64,000 bases of DNA. Origin: Orbilia blumenaviensis (taxonomy: Eukaryota; Ascomycota; Orbiliomycetes; Orbiliales; Orbiliaceae). Positions 1-12,921 of the stretch are shown here, piece by piece. The first letter of the stretch is position 1. The number at the start of each line of letters is the position of its first letter. Made by a program: the position numbers and the translations under genes. Location of the stretch: positions 372,001 through 436,000 of the forward strand of contig JAVHNS010000009.1 of assembly GCA_036872755.1 (NCBI GenBank), written 5' to 3'. A model generated the notes under the pieces. It searched no databases, was not told where the DNA came from, and was given only the letters and a program-made list of their open reading frames with translations.

Positions 1-2540
1 AGCAACAACAATATTACCACTAATCAATCAACAAACCCCTTGGCATCGAATGATCACCCTCAAACCCACACCCACCCTCACAATCACACTAACGGACAAG
101 CCTGGCATCCCAACACCGCTCTATTAACTACAAGTTCCATTGGTGAAGAAGAAGGTACTGAATATCCCTTCAATCATCCTCCTCATCATTCGCCTTCCGA
201 ACCGAGCACTCCCTTACACAGACGCCCTGCAGAATATACAGCTTCCACCGTATCAGCCAATAGTGCGCCTCCCCGCTCGCCTGCCATCTCCCAAGCCTTC
301 AAATCAAAGATATCGACATCTTCAACATCCCAACATAGCCGACGATCCAGCCACGGCCGATCTTCGTTCGGGAAGGTCAAGGCTATTCTGAAATTACCGT
401 TCACACGGAGGGCTTCGTCTCCGACTACAACTCCAACAGCACCAAAGCATCCGGAAACACCTGAAGATACACAACCGCCTGCTGAGAAACCCTCTCAGAC
501 TGGGCCTCCGGCAGGTGAATCTACGGAAGACACCATGAGAAATACGCCTGGTAGCCCGAGTAGCCGTACGTCTCTCCTCAACAGGAGAATACAGAGGAAT
601 GGTGGGAGTGTTAGTGGGGACATGCAACCTGAGAATATGTGGCCTCAACCGTCAGCTTTGAATCCGTCAGATATACATTCGAGCGTATCTTCAATACCAC
701 CAGTCATGCTTACACCGCCAGAGGATGCAAAGCATGTCATCTGGCAGCCTCTCCCGTCGACAAACCAACCGACACCCCACCAGATTACGACTAAACCGAG
801 TTCATTATCACAGCAACCGTTCTCTTCACCTTCTCAATCTGGAACGGACAGTACCGATAGCAAAGATGAAGCTGCACAGAAATCAGCTAGTTCGACAGAG
901 AGCCATACTGCCGATATCATGGCATCGGTTCTATCCAACGGCCTAGAATCTGGCGAGGAGTGGCTTAAGGATGCCCTGAAGGTTATGCGTAAGTTATTCA
1001 AAACAAAAAATTGGGTTTTTTTTTATTTTTTTTATTTTATATTTTTTGTATGGGCTTGAATTAATGCAGGGGATTTTTTTTTATGCATTTAGTCTTATCA
1101 CAGCCACCGGATTTCAGGCCGACCGTAGAAGCCGTCAGGCTAATCTCGCATGCTTTGCCATGTCCATTGCCACCAACCAGAACACCCGGCGAACACAACT
1201 TTTCGAGCCAATCGGACGGCGGTGCTCTACCCGAATCGGCATCCGCTGCCCAAGGTGTTGCCGCAGCTGCCGGTTATTTCATGCTCCCGTTCACACAGGC
1301 GAGAGTACCGAACGGTCTACATTGTGCAGAAGATGAAGGGACGACCAGTGCATTGAATGCAATAACTACAGCGATACAGAAGGTGCATGGTAACGACACC
1401 AAAAGAGTTTATATTCATGTCTCTCATGCTATATCATCTCATCCTGCAGCACCCAAAATGCAGTCTACGAATTTGACGGGATCCAGTGTTAACAGTGCTG
1501 CTACTAGCGCGGGGAGTTTTGTTCCATCGGCTTTTCTAACATCTCCACCTCATGAAAGGGATTTCTTCTCATCTTCAGTTTTCAACAGTATTGTCATGGC
1601 TCAGGACCCACTATTTTATGCTGTACCACCCGGGTTCCCTGCCCAAATTCTTCACAGACCATGTCCTAACCCGGCTTTGCCGCCATGTTCACTACATTTT
1701 TCTATACTTGAGCGATATATTCCACCTGCAACGCCTACATCTGATTCTGCGATGTTTTCGCCATTTTCTTCTGTTCTCTTGGACCGTGTTGTTGAGTTAT
1801 CACCTTGCGGGGGGAGCCTCCTATTCGTCTACCCGACAAAGACTGGCGGCCGACAATTTCTCGAAAAGTATCTTGGGAAGGTTTTGGATCCGTTGTTGCG
1901 ACGATTGATGGTTCTACACCGACTTCGTGCCGATCTGCTTTGGGAAATCAGCCGGATGGTAGCCGTCGAAACTATGCAGGAATTTGACGACTTGAAGGAA
2001 CGACTGGAGCACTTTTGCCGTCGGCTCTCCGAGAAAGGTAGAGACGACGGAATCGACGAAAAAAGATTTTCTGGACACAACTTCTTCTTCCCGAACGTTT
2101 CCGTGGTTCACGCACAGAAGGTTGACATTTCTTTAAGCCAATCGTCGTGGCGAGAGTGGTGGACATTCCAGGAATCCAACCGGATTCGGGAGATCGTCAA
2201 GAATCATTTCACGGCCCCACCCCAGGAGCCAAGCTCAATGTCACCACCGCTTCTTAACGAAGCACAGACCACAGCTGAAAACGCACTTGCTACCGCTGCG
2301 GTCTACAGCGGACCGGTGGATCTGGCTAGAGAAATTCTCGATGGAGTCAAAGCATTGGCTATTCGGCCGAGCAGCCGTGGGATGGGCGAGGCTGTTTTTG
2401 CAAGTTCTATGGTTGGCCCGACCCCCAGCTGGCCTATCATTGGGGAAGTTGGCAGTCCCAATCACACTTATAAGAGCAGGCGACAACAGGAACCGGATAC
2501 AATTGAGGTCGGCGTTTTTGTCCTCCGACGGCACGGATAG
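1..2540 (+). CDS. Conserved fungal protein of unknown function (5' end outside window)
   Basis: The frame is open at the left edge, so the true start lies upstream. Two exons are predicted, 1-988 and 1093-2540, around a 104-bp intron with a GTAAGT donor and TTTAG acceptor; this choice keeps phase and gives 811 visible residues. The first ~300 residues are low-complexity, rich in Ser, Pro, Thr and His, and probably disordered. The second exon holds a more globular part: a hydrophobic stretch near 'GYFMLPFTQA', a segment around 'SPCGGSLLFVYPTKTGG', then a helical, charged region with 'LRADLLWEISRMVAVETMQ'. I see no signal peptide or membrane segment and cannot name a family. The 'GGSLLFVYPTKTGG' part loosely recalls the core of a nucleotide- or SAM-binding fold, but that is weak. 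The coding call rests on sustained codon-like composition across the splice. Confidence 0.75.
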
Positions 2541-4182
2541 GCTATGGTAAATCACAACTTCCGCGATAGACCCGGTCGCCTGAGCTGCCCTTTGGCTCAG
2601 TATTTTTTTTCTTTCTTCTTTCTATCCTTTCCTTTTCCTTTCCGGTTCCACGACAAAATCGTATCCGGTTCTTTTGATCTTGGAGAATACCGCCCCCGTC
2701 CTTGAATACCATCGTTGTAATAAGTCACAGCTTCCATGATATCACGACCCTTTCGAACGCCTCTTTTTTTTTCTTTTTGTCCATATATCAACACTTCGGC
2801 TGTATAATGACTTTGGTCTACCGATTCATCTCAGTTCATTCGCCCCCCTTATTCCCAACCATGGCGGCTGCAACACTCTTCTTTACCGCAGCACTTAATA
2901 CATCTCTGCACTAGCATGTCTTCGACTCAAGAGAAGCCTATCGATTATCGCTGCTGTTATCATTCATACAAACTATTGTGTATCCCGCCTCTTTCTTTTT
3001 ATTTTCTCTGGACCAGCCTTTTACTTTTTTTTCTCATTGCAGGAGTTTCCCTTTTGTGCTTACTAGAAAGGGTTGGAGTTTTTATTCTTTTTGTTAGTTC
3101 TTGCTTGTTATATTGACAGACTTTTTGGGTGGTTTTTGGTTCGAACAGGAACAATGAAACTATACTGAGAGGACGGGCCTTTGGGATTCGGTTGTTTTTT
3201 ATTATAGGACCCAGACATGCCATTTTTTTGATAGTATCTCTCTCTATCTGACTTTTTCATACTTACTACATTAAATTTTTCTCCTTTGGCTCTTCTTCTA
3301 TATCTAAGTATATTCGTCTTCTTTTATCCCCTTTCTGATATCATTTGTCTTATCTTTACTGGCTCGGACTAGCGAGTCGTACCTTCAAAAGCGTCGTTTT
3401 ATAACTTCATTCCTACATCCGTACATTTTTTTCTTCTTTTTTTCATTTGTCCTTGTATTTTTTTGGTTGCTGTCATATGGTGGAGTTCGTACCAGATAAG
3501 AATACTCCTGCCGTCGTTGTGCCGTCGTCGTCATCGTCGTCGTTATACTACTATTACTTACTATTTCCATTACATTTCTATTTACTACTATCGCTGGTTG
3601 CGGCCCGTTGGTAAAAGGGAGTTTGTTTAGGAGATTGGGAGGCAGATTCGGAAAAAGGAGAGTGTGTAGGATAGATATATAGGTTATATAATTATATGAT
3701 ATGGAATTTTTGGTATACCTACCTAGGTACTTAGGTATATAATAATATACTGAAGCGATTAAGTTGTAGCCTTGTAGGGATCGGGAGGTTTGTTAGGCCT
3801 GCATGTGATACCCTCCCCCCTGATGTTTATCTCTGCCATGTTCGTATGGCGTGTGCTATAAGAGAAGCTCTCACGGTTAGCATGTGGTCGAGAGTGGGCT
3901 TTTATATATTTAGAATTGAGGAAGCTTGGCCTAGACGGGTCGTCTATGCCTGGCCAAACTGTTTTGTGGAGAGTACAGTGAGTGTTTGAAACGTCACTAT
4001 TGGGCCTAGTTATATATCATCTTTACTACCATTCTGTTTATTTCGCAATTTATTTCATATTTTAAAAGATGAGAAGGATCGAAGGGAGAGTCAATAAAAC
4101 AGCGCGGCTAATATGTTGGCGCACATGGCAGGGTCAATTGCTGGATAAGCGCTGTATCTGGATATGGAAAGTTTGTAACTCA

Positions 4183-4210
4183 AGATGGCCGAGTGGTCTA
4201 AGGCGCCAGG
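4183..4210 (+). pseudogene. tRNA-Leu 5'-half remnant
   Basis: The stretch contains GGCCGAGTGGTCTAAGGCGC, the D-arm and internal A-box typical of eukaryotic tRNA-Leu. Downstream there is no anticodon stem that closes, no GGTTCRANNCC B-box within about 150 bp and no 3' acceptor strand. It is therefore a truncated remnant, not a functional tRNA gene. A chance match is unlikely over this length but cannot be excluded. Confidence 0.55.
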
Positions 4211-6711
4211 TCGCGCCCCAAACGAAATGACGACCGCACTGTATTATTTATAATGAGTTTGAAGATGCCAATTGATCTTAAAAGTTGTGAACTTTATGAT
4301 AGAAGCATTTTTTAGGGTGGTTTATGAGGTGTATTGGGAGATATAGAGAATTTGTAGATGTGTTGGGGATGGCAACGCAGGTTATGGGATGTTTGGTCAC
4401 GGGATTGCTAATCATTGGCGGCTTATGGGATGGGTTACATAGACGCGTGGTCATTCTCTACTTTTTAAGATTTTTCCAGGAGGAAAAGATGAAACGCGAG
4501 AGTTGGTGAAGAATGGGATTGTCGTAATCTACAGGGTGTTTCTTGTATAAGATACGGCATGTTATATTATAGTCATCCCACTTTTTCTTCTTTTCCTTTT
4601 CCTTTTTTCTTTTTATTTTCCCGTGTTTTATATAACATGGGGTTTTATTTGGGGCTGGATGATTTCATCCGGGATTTGGTATTGAAGAGGCAGGAAGGAA
4701 AGAAAAAGTCGTAATCTGTTACATAGTACTCTGTGCTAAGCATTATTTGTCGAGCAGAATTTCGATTTTCGGCTCGGTTGTTTTTTTCTTGGGGGATGGG
4801 ATGAGATAACTAGTGCGGAATTTAAGCTCAGCGCCACTATGGGGCCGGCCAAGAGTTTATTGTGGGTATAGACGCGTAGTCCTGGATGCCTTTTTCTAAC
4901 TTATGTATTTTCTCGTGATACTTCGGTACTGAAGTTATATATTTAGACACGGGAAAGGAATATATGTAGTATTTTCTTTCTTCGTTTGCGTGTTTGATGT
5001 CTGTGTGCTATGAACTTTCGTGCATTGCATCTGTTAAGGTTACTTATCTGTATCTTTCTTTCCCCTGGATGATTTGTAGTTACGTAAGTTAGGGAGGCGT
5101 AGGGGAGATGGAGAGCTTCGGATGCATGGACATGTATGTTGGGAGATTCATTCAGGGATTTGCGGGGTGAACTCGTTCTTTTTTTTCTTCTCTTGTGGGA
5201 TGGGGCTCGGCATATGGTAAGGTGTTTGATCATCGGTGAGAAACGGTAAGCTCGGAGTACCCGGAGCAGATGTACGGTGATATATGTCCCTTCTATTGTA
5301 TTGGGAAGTACCGTACGTATCAGAGCCTTTTATCCAGTATAATATATTGTATGTGTGTGTGTGTGTGTTGGGTGTTGTTTCTGATTATTGTTTGTGGTTG
5401 TCGTCGTTTGGCAAGAAATTGGGCTTCATTGGACGCATAACCTTCTCGCTCAATCCATCTCGAGAAATTATATTATATTAAAGTTTTTTTTTCCCAAGTG
5501 AAGAAAAACCAGAAGAGGAGGAAGCGGTCAGCAATCAGCGAGCGAACAGCGCCCGGTTAAAGGAGGGGGACCTTGACAATGGGAACTTTCGCGAGTTAAA
5601 ATATTGCCATGGGGGGTGTGGGATTGTCCATGTTAATTGAAGATTCTGACCAATTAAGCAACGGCTAGCGGGGAACGAAATCCAGGTTCTAGGTTTGTAG
5701 GTCTGTAGGCTTTTCCAGGTGGGCTTTCTTTTTTGTTTCTGGGTCTGGAGAAATTGGCATACAAGGTCATTATTCACACATCTCTCTCACATCTCTCTGC
5801 ACTGTCTCTCTCTCTCCCATATGCTCATCTCTTTTAATATCCTATCCTCTCTCTTTCTCTCTCGCACTTGTTTTGGGTTTGGAGGTGAGAGTGAGAATTT
5901 AAAGGCGAGAAGGGGCTAGTTAGAGCGAACGGTCCGGGGGGGCTAACTGCTACACTAAATTAGCTGCCTTGGGGGGCTTGGGGTCTGATCTGATCCGATC
6001 CGATCGCATGTTATCACCAACTACCTCGTACTTTACTCTTTTAACCAAATTGACTGCTGATATGGCAGTTGCTGCCGTTTGTGATCGTCTTTGTGGTACG
6101 TATTACATACAGAGAAAAAATAGACATGCACGATCTTGCGTCTGTCGATATATCTACCTGCTTGCTTGGGTATATAGTTACTTACTGTAGTCTTCGAGTG
6201 CATATATGCATACGTAGTAGTAGCTAGTAGTTGGTAGTGTTTGCTTGTTTTATACTGGGTTGAAAGGTACGGATATGGTACTTCTATACCGCGTGTATAA
6301 TTGATTCTAGAAAGTGACATGTTCTATTTGAGGTCTCGACGACGATATGACTGACACCCGTCAGCGTCTGTCTGTCTGTCAGAGCGATCGGGTGTATGTG
6401 TACAAAAAGAAAGAAAGTGAGACCTGTCGAAGAAGCTTAATCTTTCCGTCCCAATTAATTTGTCTTATAATCTTATTTTTTTTATTTTTTATTTTTTTCG
6501 AACCCTCGGCTGAGGATGGAGAAGTCGAGAAGAGCCCCCGGAGCTAAGTATGAAGTAGAATAGCGAGAATCAGAAATTTCAGAATTAGTATGGTATTGCA
6601 ATTGAAACGCGCGGGCAAATTTCCGAGCCGAGTTTTGGGTTTTTGAGTTAGAAAGATAGGAAAGCGAAGAAGAAAAAGAACAAGAGCAAGAATAACGAGA
6701 CGAAGTAGAAC

Positions 6712-6785
6712 AGGAACAAGAACAGGAACAAGAACAGGAACAGGAACAGGAACAAGAACAGGAACAGGAACAGGAACAAGGTAGT
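6712..6785. repeat. Degenerate GGAACA/AGAACA hexamer array
   Basis: About twelve tandem copies of a six-base unit alternating GGAACA and AGAACA. On the minus strand an open frame reads it as a Val-Pro/Val-Leu dipeptide repeat, which I take as a by-product of the repeat. Confidence 0.8.
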
Positions 6786-6959
6786 GATAGTTAGCCAACC
6801 TCTCTGCTTCTTCTTCTTCCTTGGGGGGCCTGTCTGCCCTTCCTCGCCTGTTTACTAGTATACACACTACCTATCTGTAGGCCCAGGTCAAGCAAGATCC
6901 AAACCAATCAACCCGGGCTTCAAGACAGGCGGTTGGGTTTGTTGGTACCCACTTTATTA

Positions 6960-7660
6960 CCACTTTCTTCTTGCTCTCGTTCTTATTCTTCCCTCCCTCG
7001 CACACTAGTTACTGCTTCTCTCCCTCCATCTTCTTCTCGCACACGCCTCCTCCTCCTCGGGAAACGACGACATCTTCCATTTACTCTTCCCTCTCTCTCG
7101 CTCTCGCTCTCGCTCTCCTTCTCCTTCTCCACCATCTCTCTCTTTTCCCTCCCTCCCTCGTTCCCTCCCTCCACCTCCTCCATTCCGACAATTATCCGAC
7201 GATATCAATATTTCTAATAATACTCCTCCCGCTATAACTACTCGCTATTACTATTACTACTGCTGCTACTAAGTAAAACTACACATTCGTTATCACCAAC
7301 TAGTTTGTCGTCCGTCGGTATCATCACCATCATCGCTACCCATTATCATTATCAAACAACATCGCAGTAGTTGTTCAATACATCGTCGTGTTTGTTTTCC
7401 CTGATTCGTTGCCCAGAGTCGATCCAGACCATCCGACCAACACCGATCATCGCCTTTTCCTTGGCTACCTCCTGCTCACCCACATCACCACTGCCTTCCC
7501 TTCATTCCTCGACTCCACCCCGACAATTCTTATTTTTTTTGCCTTCCTTCCCTTCTTCCTTCGTCCCTTCTCCCCTTTTCTTTTTTTTCCTCTTTCTCTC
7601 TCGACCACCTGGAGGACCCCCCCAATCCACTCGCCTATTTTTCTCTCCTACCGAAAAAAG
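6960..7660 (+). promoter_or_regulatory. Pyrimidine-rich leader/promoter tract of the GPI deacylase gene
   Basis: Roughly 700 bp of C/T-rich DNA with runs of CTCTCG and TCCCTCCC lies 0.2-0.9 kb upstream of the start codon. Similar CT-rich tracts precede the RING gene (36690-36835), GLN4 (about 39990-40095) and the SAP-like gene (about 46195-46440). Filamentous fungi commonly have CT-rich stretches near transcription starts; the exact start site cannot be read here. Confidence 0.5.
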
Positions 7661-7897
7661 ATTAAAGTATCCGGAAGAAAAAAAAAACAAAACAATAAAA
7701 AAAATCTAATTTTAATCCGTCAAAGTGTCGGCGATATCGAGGTCATTCGTAATCCAACAAGGCGAGGAAAGGGGGCTGCTGCTGCTGACGACGACGACGA
7801 CGACAGGATCCCTCCCCTCGACACTAGCCGGATCTCAGGAAAGCGGGCGGTTTCTGGCTTCCAACAGAAGGACGGACACCCGCTGCATTCCGATTAG

Positions 7898-10800
7898 ATG
7901 CGAGAAAGAAGCCTATCGAATGTCGAGATCGACGATCAAGACAACAATAACGATTCATCCGAGGACCCTGCGTCGATAACACCAGCCGCTGGTGCTACGA
8001 CTACAGCTCCCGTATTGGATTCTGACGGCGGCGGCGGCGACACGACAATAGCAACAGCGGCGACGGCGGACTCAAAAAATCCGCCGGGCGAGAAAGCAAT
8101 GATTGGGACCGGGTCCTGGAATAAGGATGACGCGGATTTGCTGCTGGCTGGGGCGAAGTCGGGACGGAGTAGGATTGGTCGTCGGCCGAGGTTACGATCT
8201 AGATGGCATTGTGGGTTATTACTGCTGTCAATCACATTATGTTCGCTTTTAGGTCTGGCGTCAATATTTCATTCTTCGACAAATCGGCAGATGGATCAGA
8301 AGGGATGTCGGATGTCATATATGCGGCCGTCATATGCGAGACTCGAGGATTTCGACACCGAACACTCGCGTTTTGCGAGTAAATACAGCATATATTTGTA
8401 TAGGGAGGAAAATGTAGATGATACCAGCAAGTCGGCTCTGCTGAAGCCGAAAGGGGTGCCCGTGTTATTCATACCGGGAAACGCCGGAAGTTACAAGCAG
8501 GTCCGACCGATTGCTGCAGAAGCTGCCAATATATTCAGGGATAGGTTAAAGGCGAATGGGTCGATATTAGGGTCCGGGGCCAGGTCGCTGGATTTTTTTA
8601 CTGTGGATTTCAACGAGGATATAACCGCCTTCCATGGCCAGACCCTGCTCGACCAAGCTGAGTTTTTGAACGAGGCGGTTGCTTACATTCTTAGCTTATA
8701 CCACGATGCGCGGAAAACGACGAAGGAATCGGACCTCCCAGACCCTGCGTCGGTTATTCTGATAGGGCACTCAATGGGTGGTATCGTGGCCCGTACTATG
8801 CTTTTCATGTCCAACTATCAAACAAACTCGATAAATACGATCATCACCATGTCAGCACCCCACGCCAGGCCGCCAATATCCTTCGATGCCGAGCTAGTCA
8901 GGACGTACGATAAAGTCAACGCCTACTGGAGGGATTCCTATTCTGCTGAGTGGGCCAATGATAACCCGTTATGGCATGTTACGCTTGTTTCGATAGCTGG
9001 AGGAGGATTGGATACGGTTGTTCCATCGGACTATGCTTCTGTGGCGTCGCTGATACCGGAGACTCATGGATTTACGGCCTTTACTTCGACAGTTCCAGGG
9101 GTATGGACTTCGATGGATCATCAAGCTATTCTGTGGTGCGATCAGTTCAGAAAAGTTGTTGCGAGGACTTTGCTGGATATTGTGAATGTTAGAAGGCCTG
9201 GACAGACGAAACCGAGAGCTGAGAGGATGCAAATTATGAAGAAGAGCTTCTTGACCGGGATGGAGAGTTTTGCTGAGAGGACTATACAAGATCAGGGTAT
9301 GGTTGGCTGACGGAGGGCGTAATCTTACTGGCGATGCTGACTTTTTTTAAATTGTTCTAGCTCTTAATACTCTTCTTACGCTCGAGCCGAATACACAATC
9401 TATATTGCCGTTGGGGGAGACGCTGGTATTGCGAAAGTTGGGAGGAAATCAGAAACCGAAAGCCTATTTGTTGCCAACACCACCCACCAGAGGGGAAAAA
9501 GGAATCATGGCGTTTACCCTCCTTACTGATCGAGACTTGACTGGAAAGTCACCGGATATCGAAGTTATGTTGTGCAGCAGCTTCCCGCTACAAGCTGGAC
9601 AGGCTCAGAATGTGTTCGCTATGAACATGGACCTTGCGGACGATGTAGTAGACGGTACCAGGCTGGCTTGCAAGTCAGCTGTTGGAGACGCTATGTCGTT
9701 ACCTGCATCAACTTCCAAATTCAGATATCCCTTTGAGGAGACAACGCCGTTTTCGTATATTCAGTACGACCTCGAAGAGATGGGTGAACATCAATTCATC
9801 GCTGTGGTTGACAAGGCTCCAATGTTCTCGGCCGGATGGTTGGTTGCACAGTTTAGCGAGAAGGCCCAGCGAGAAACGACTATCGATATCAGCCTGCCGA
9901 CACTCCTCAGTCAAGGTGTGCACACGGTGCTCCCTGCAGAAAGACCGTTGGTAACAGAATTGTATGTCCCGGTTATCCAGAGCAGTTTACTTGCTTATAA
10001 GCTCTCTGTGGGAGCACAAGCGTGCGGTGACGATGGGCAGCTATTCACGCCACTAGTCCGGCAATACCTAAGCGACCCGTACGAATCGAAGTATTTCGTC
10101 AACGTTCGCGAGGCAGAAATCAGTTTGCATGGAATGGCGCCGTTCATGCCGGAGCCGCTCAAACCCGCTGAGCGACGTGGACTTACACTGCAGATGTGGT
10201 CTGATTCGACATGCAACTCGCCTATCGAGATCTCGGTAACCGTCGATTATATCGGCAGCATCGGGAAGCTTGCGATCCGGTACCGAACCCTATTTGCGGC
10301 GTTCCCTCTATTGATCGTGGCGCTTGTTCTTCGACGTCAGTTCCAGGAATATGATGCTACTGGGGTCTTCATCAGTTTCAACGAGAGTCTTGAGTTGGTT
10401 CTTAGACAGTCTCTGCCAGCGACTTTGGTTGTGATGTCCGTCCTTACCCTTTCCTTAGCCATCGCTCAGTCGCGGCAGCATGCTGGAGCTTTGAGTGAAG
10501 TGGTTGATCGGACAAAGAAGGCTGTTGTGGAATCATCGCCATTCCTAAGGTTCCTTAAGAACGATGCTCTTATTGGACTGCAAGATCCTTTCTTTTGGTT
10601 CCTGACACCAATCTTTGTCACAATCGGTGTTGGAGTCTGTGCCGTACTTAATTACCTCGTTTTGATAATCGTGCATTCGCTCACGGCCGTATATGGTTGG
10701 TTCTCCTTCAGGCCGGCGTGGCTGAGCAACGAGAGAAGGTGAGAATTGCTCTATTATATTGTTTCAGAAAAAAAAAAGTGTATGCTGACGTATTTCTATT

Positions 10801-11538
10801 TTAGGGAACGAGGTCCTCCTTCCGCCTTCACATCGGGCCATCCTCGACGGAGGTTGTTTGTCACATGTGCGCTGCTGTTTTTTGTGGCGACGGTTATCCC
10901 GTATCAGTTTGCGTATGTCGTGGTTTGCATTGTGCAGTTGGTTGTTTGCATTAGAGCGTTGAAATTTGCTAGAGAGAGCGTGAGTACTGGCCGGCTACGA
11001 CTCCCATTGTTAGTGTCTGCTAACTGGTAGCGATTAGGGTTATGGGACTCGTTCAAACATACATTGGGATTTCGCCAACTACAGCCATTCCTTGTTGGTC
11101 TTGATGATTTGGATACTGCCTATCAACTTGCCTGTGCTGGTTGTTTGGATACACAACCTCGCCGTCCATTGGCTGACACCCTTCTCATCCCACCATAACG
11201 TCCTTTCCGTGATGCCATTCATCCTTCTGGTGGAAACTCTCACCTGCGGCAATATGGTTCCGCGATGCGAGAATCCGTACGTTCCTGCCCGCGTACCTCT
11301 CGATCAAGGTAGTAAAACTAACAATCATGCTAGACTTCGACATATCACGAGTTTGTTGTTCCTAGGCGTCGCCGCCTATGCAACAATATACGGAGTTATG
11401 TACGCATACATGCTGCACCATGCGGTCAATCTTGTGGCGGCGTGGTTAGTTGTGCTACATTTCAGTTCGACACCCTTTACAATATCTGGACTTGGGGAAA
11501 TGTTTAATAGCCCCGATGAACCTAAGAAGCTACCCTGA
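7898..11538 (+). CDS. BST1: GPI inositol-deacylase (PGAP1/Bst1 family)
   Basis: Removes the inositol-linked acyl chain from GPI anchors in the ER, which allows GPI proteins to leave the ER and supports their quality control. Predicted exons are 7898-9296, 9361-10738, 10805-10979 and 11038-11538, giving 1150 residues, about usual for fungal Bst1. A cytosolic tail of ~100 residues precedes a membrane anchor (about 105-123). The lumenal part has the family signature 'VLFIPGNAGSYKQVRP' (about 190) and the lipase motif 'GHSMGG' (about 289-294) with the nucleophile Ser. Several hydrophobic helices follow in the C-terminal third. All joins keep phase; the last intron uses GATTAG as acceptor, since the earlier GGTAG shifts the frame. 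The start was chosen as the first Met of the open frame before the acidic N-terminus. Confidence 0.93.
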
Positions 11539-12921
11539 ATCCTGGGTGGATTAACGAAGGGTTTCTTTTTTCTTTCTTTTTTCTTTTTGGCTCGCGCCGT
11601 TTAAAATCTTCTGTTAGCTGTACACCAAAAACACAGGCAGAGATAGATGGCATCTTCTGAATTTCGTTCTTACCGCTCCCTGACGACCTACGTTTTTCTT
11701 CACAAGTTATATCCTCTATCACTCATTCCACCTCACCCACCCCGTCCGCCCCTTTCTCCTCTTTAACATTCTACACACTTTATAAGATTTGACGTATCGG
11801 AGCCTTGAGCGATAAATAGGAAGGGTTTTAATGTCCTTTTCCTTTTATTGTTGGTTTTTTCTTTTCCTTTTGTAGCAGGTTTACCGGCAGTTTTCTCTTT
11901 GCTTTCATCTAGACGGCGTACTTGATTCTCTTTTTTCGTTTTGATTCTCTATCTTTTAATCAATGCCCAGCCTTCTTTCGCTTCACCCCGTCGTCGCTAG
12001 ATGCGGATCGTCTAGTCAATTGACGTGGCGGCGATGGACTTTTCTCCTTTTTTATTATCATTTGGATCCCCCAACAGGCCAAACTTTATCTCTTACTTCT
12101 TTTCCTTCCTTCTCCCTCGAGGATAGCTCTACATACCCTTTTTACAGACTCACAGACGCACGCCTCCATCATTTCGTGTCAGAATCAGATGCTTTTTTCG
12201 AATTATAATGTAGATTAGGAACAATCAGCCGTCGCCCGGGTCTTGAACCCAACCGCCATTTCTTCAAATTTTTCAGATCGATGCTTATCGATCGCGATCT
12301 CACTACTAAGAAATCGAAAGGGCTATAAGCGGCCTCTTTCTTTATCTTCTTCCCCTTCTCTCTTCCTCCCGGGCCGATGTTCATATTAACATGATATATT
12401 ATTATATCTTTTGGCGGCAAAATACTGTCCCTACAATCATATGCTAGTTGCACTCTCTGTCTCTTTCTCTTTCAACATGATACCATGGTATAGGTAGTAA
12501 TTACTGGGGGAAGGGATTGTATATCTTTCACTTTTATGCACCCGCTTTGCTTGCTTGCTTGCTCTCCCTCCCTGACCTCGAACCCAAGGTTTCGGTTCGG
12601 CTTGAAGGAGGGATTGACTGAAGATAAAGTATTCTATCCGTGACGATGTATTATATAGTCATTTTATTCACATAAATATTATTAGTTAAATAAAAAATGA
12701 CATAATGGGATCAGTATGTATTACGGCTTATGATAAGGTTTCTTTATGAGCTTTGTTTAGGAAAAGATATATTTTTGGTATCCAATTAATTGTAGCTAAA
12801 GTTAATAATGTGACGTTCTATTTATCTTACAATACAATATAATACCTCTGAACCTCCCAATGATGAGTGAATGAAGAAGGGCTTAATGAACGAGTGTGTA
12901 TACACAATCGAGTACATATAG
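11539..12921. other. Convergent intergenic region between BST1 and RRG7
   Basis: T/C-rich DNA following BST1, then AT-rich DNA following RRG7 (read leftwards). It probably contains both 3' UTRs. It has a short CTTG tetramer run near 12549. No coding or RNA gene is supported. Confidence 0.6.

Larger units (their letters stand above)
2541..7897. other. Long intergenic region with a tRNA remnant and repeats
   Basis: No convincing protein gene is seen in about 5.4 kb. The first part is T-rich and probably the 3' UTR of the upstream gene. It then holds a tRNA-Leu-like 5' half (4183-4210), two ACGCGT hexamers (near 4443 and 4870), a TG run near 5352, a GATCC-type pentamer run (5985-6005), a GGAACA-type hexamer array (6712-6785) and a pyrimidine-rich leader before the GPI deacylase gene. 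The short open frames here are low-complexity and unconvincing. Confidence 0.6.

Noticed and set aside
6544..6867. Val-Pro repeat protein on the minus strand
   Set aside because: Product of the GGAACA hexamer array; the flanks are not coding-like.
11309..11335. Possible mini-intron in BST1 (GTAGTA ... CTAAC ... GCTAG)
   Set aside because: Only about 27 bp, below a workable intron size, and the frame is open and family-like through it.
12228..12262. Minus-strand GGTTCAAGACC, a match to the tRNA B-box
   Set aside because: No A-box at the right distance upstream on the same strand and no acceptor stem can be formed.
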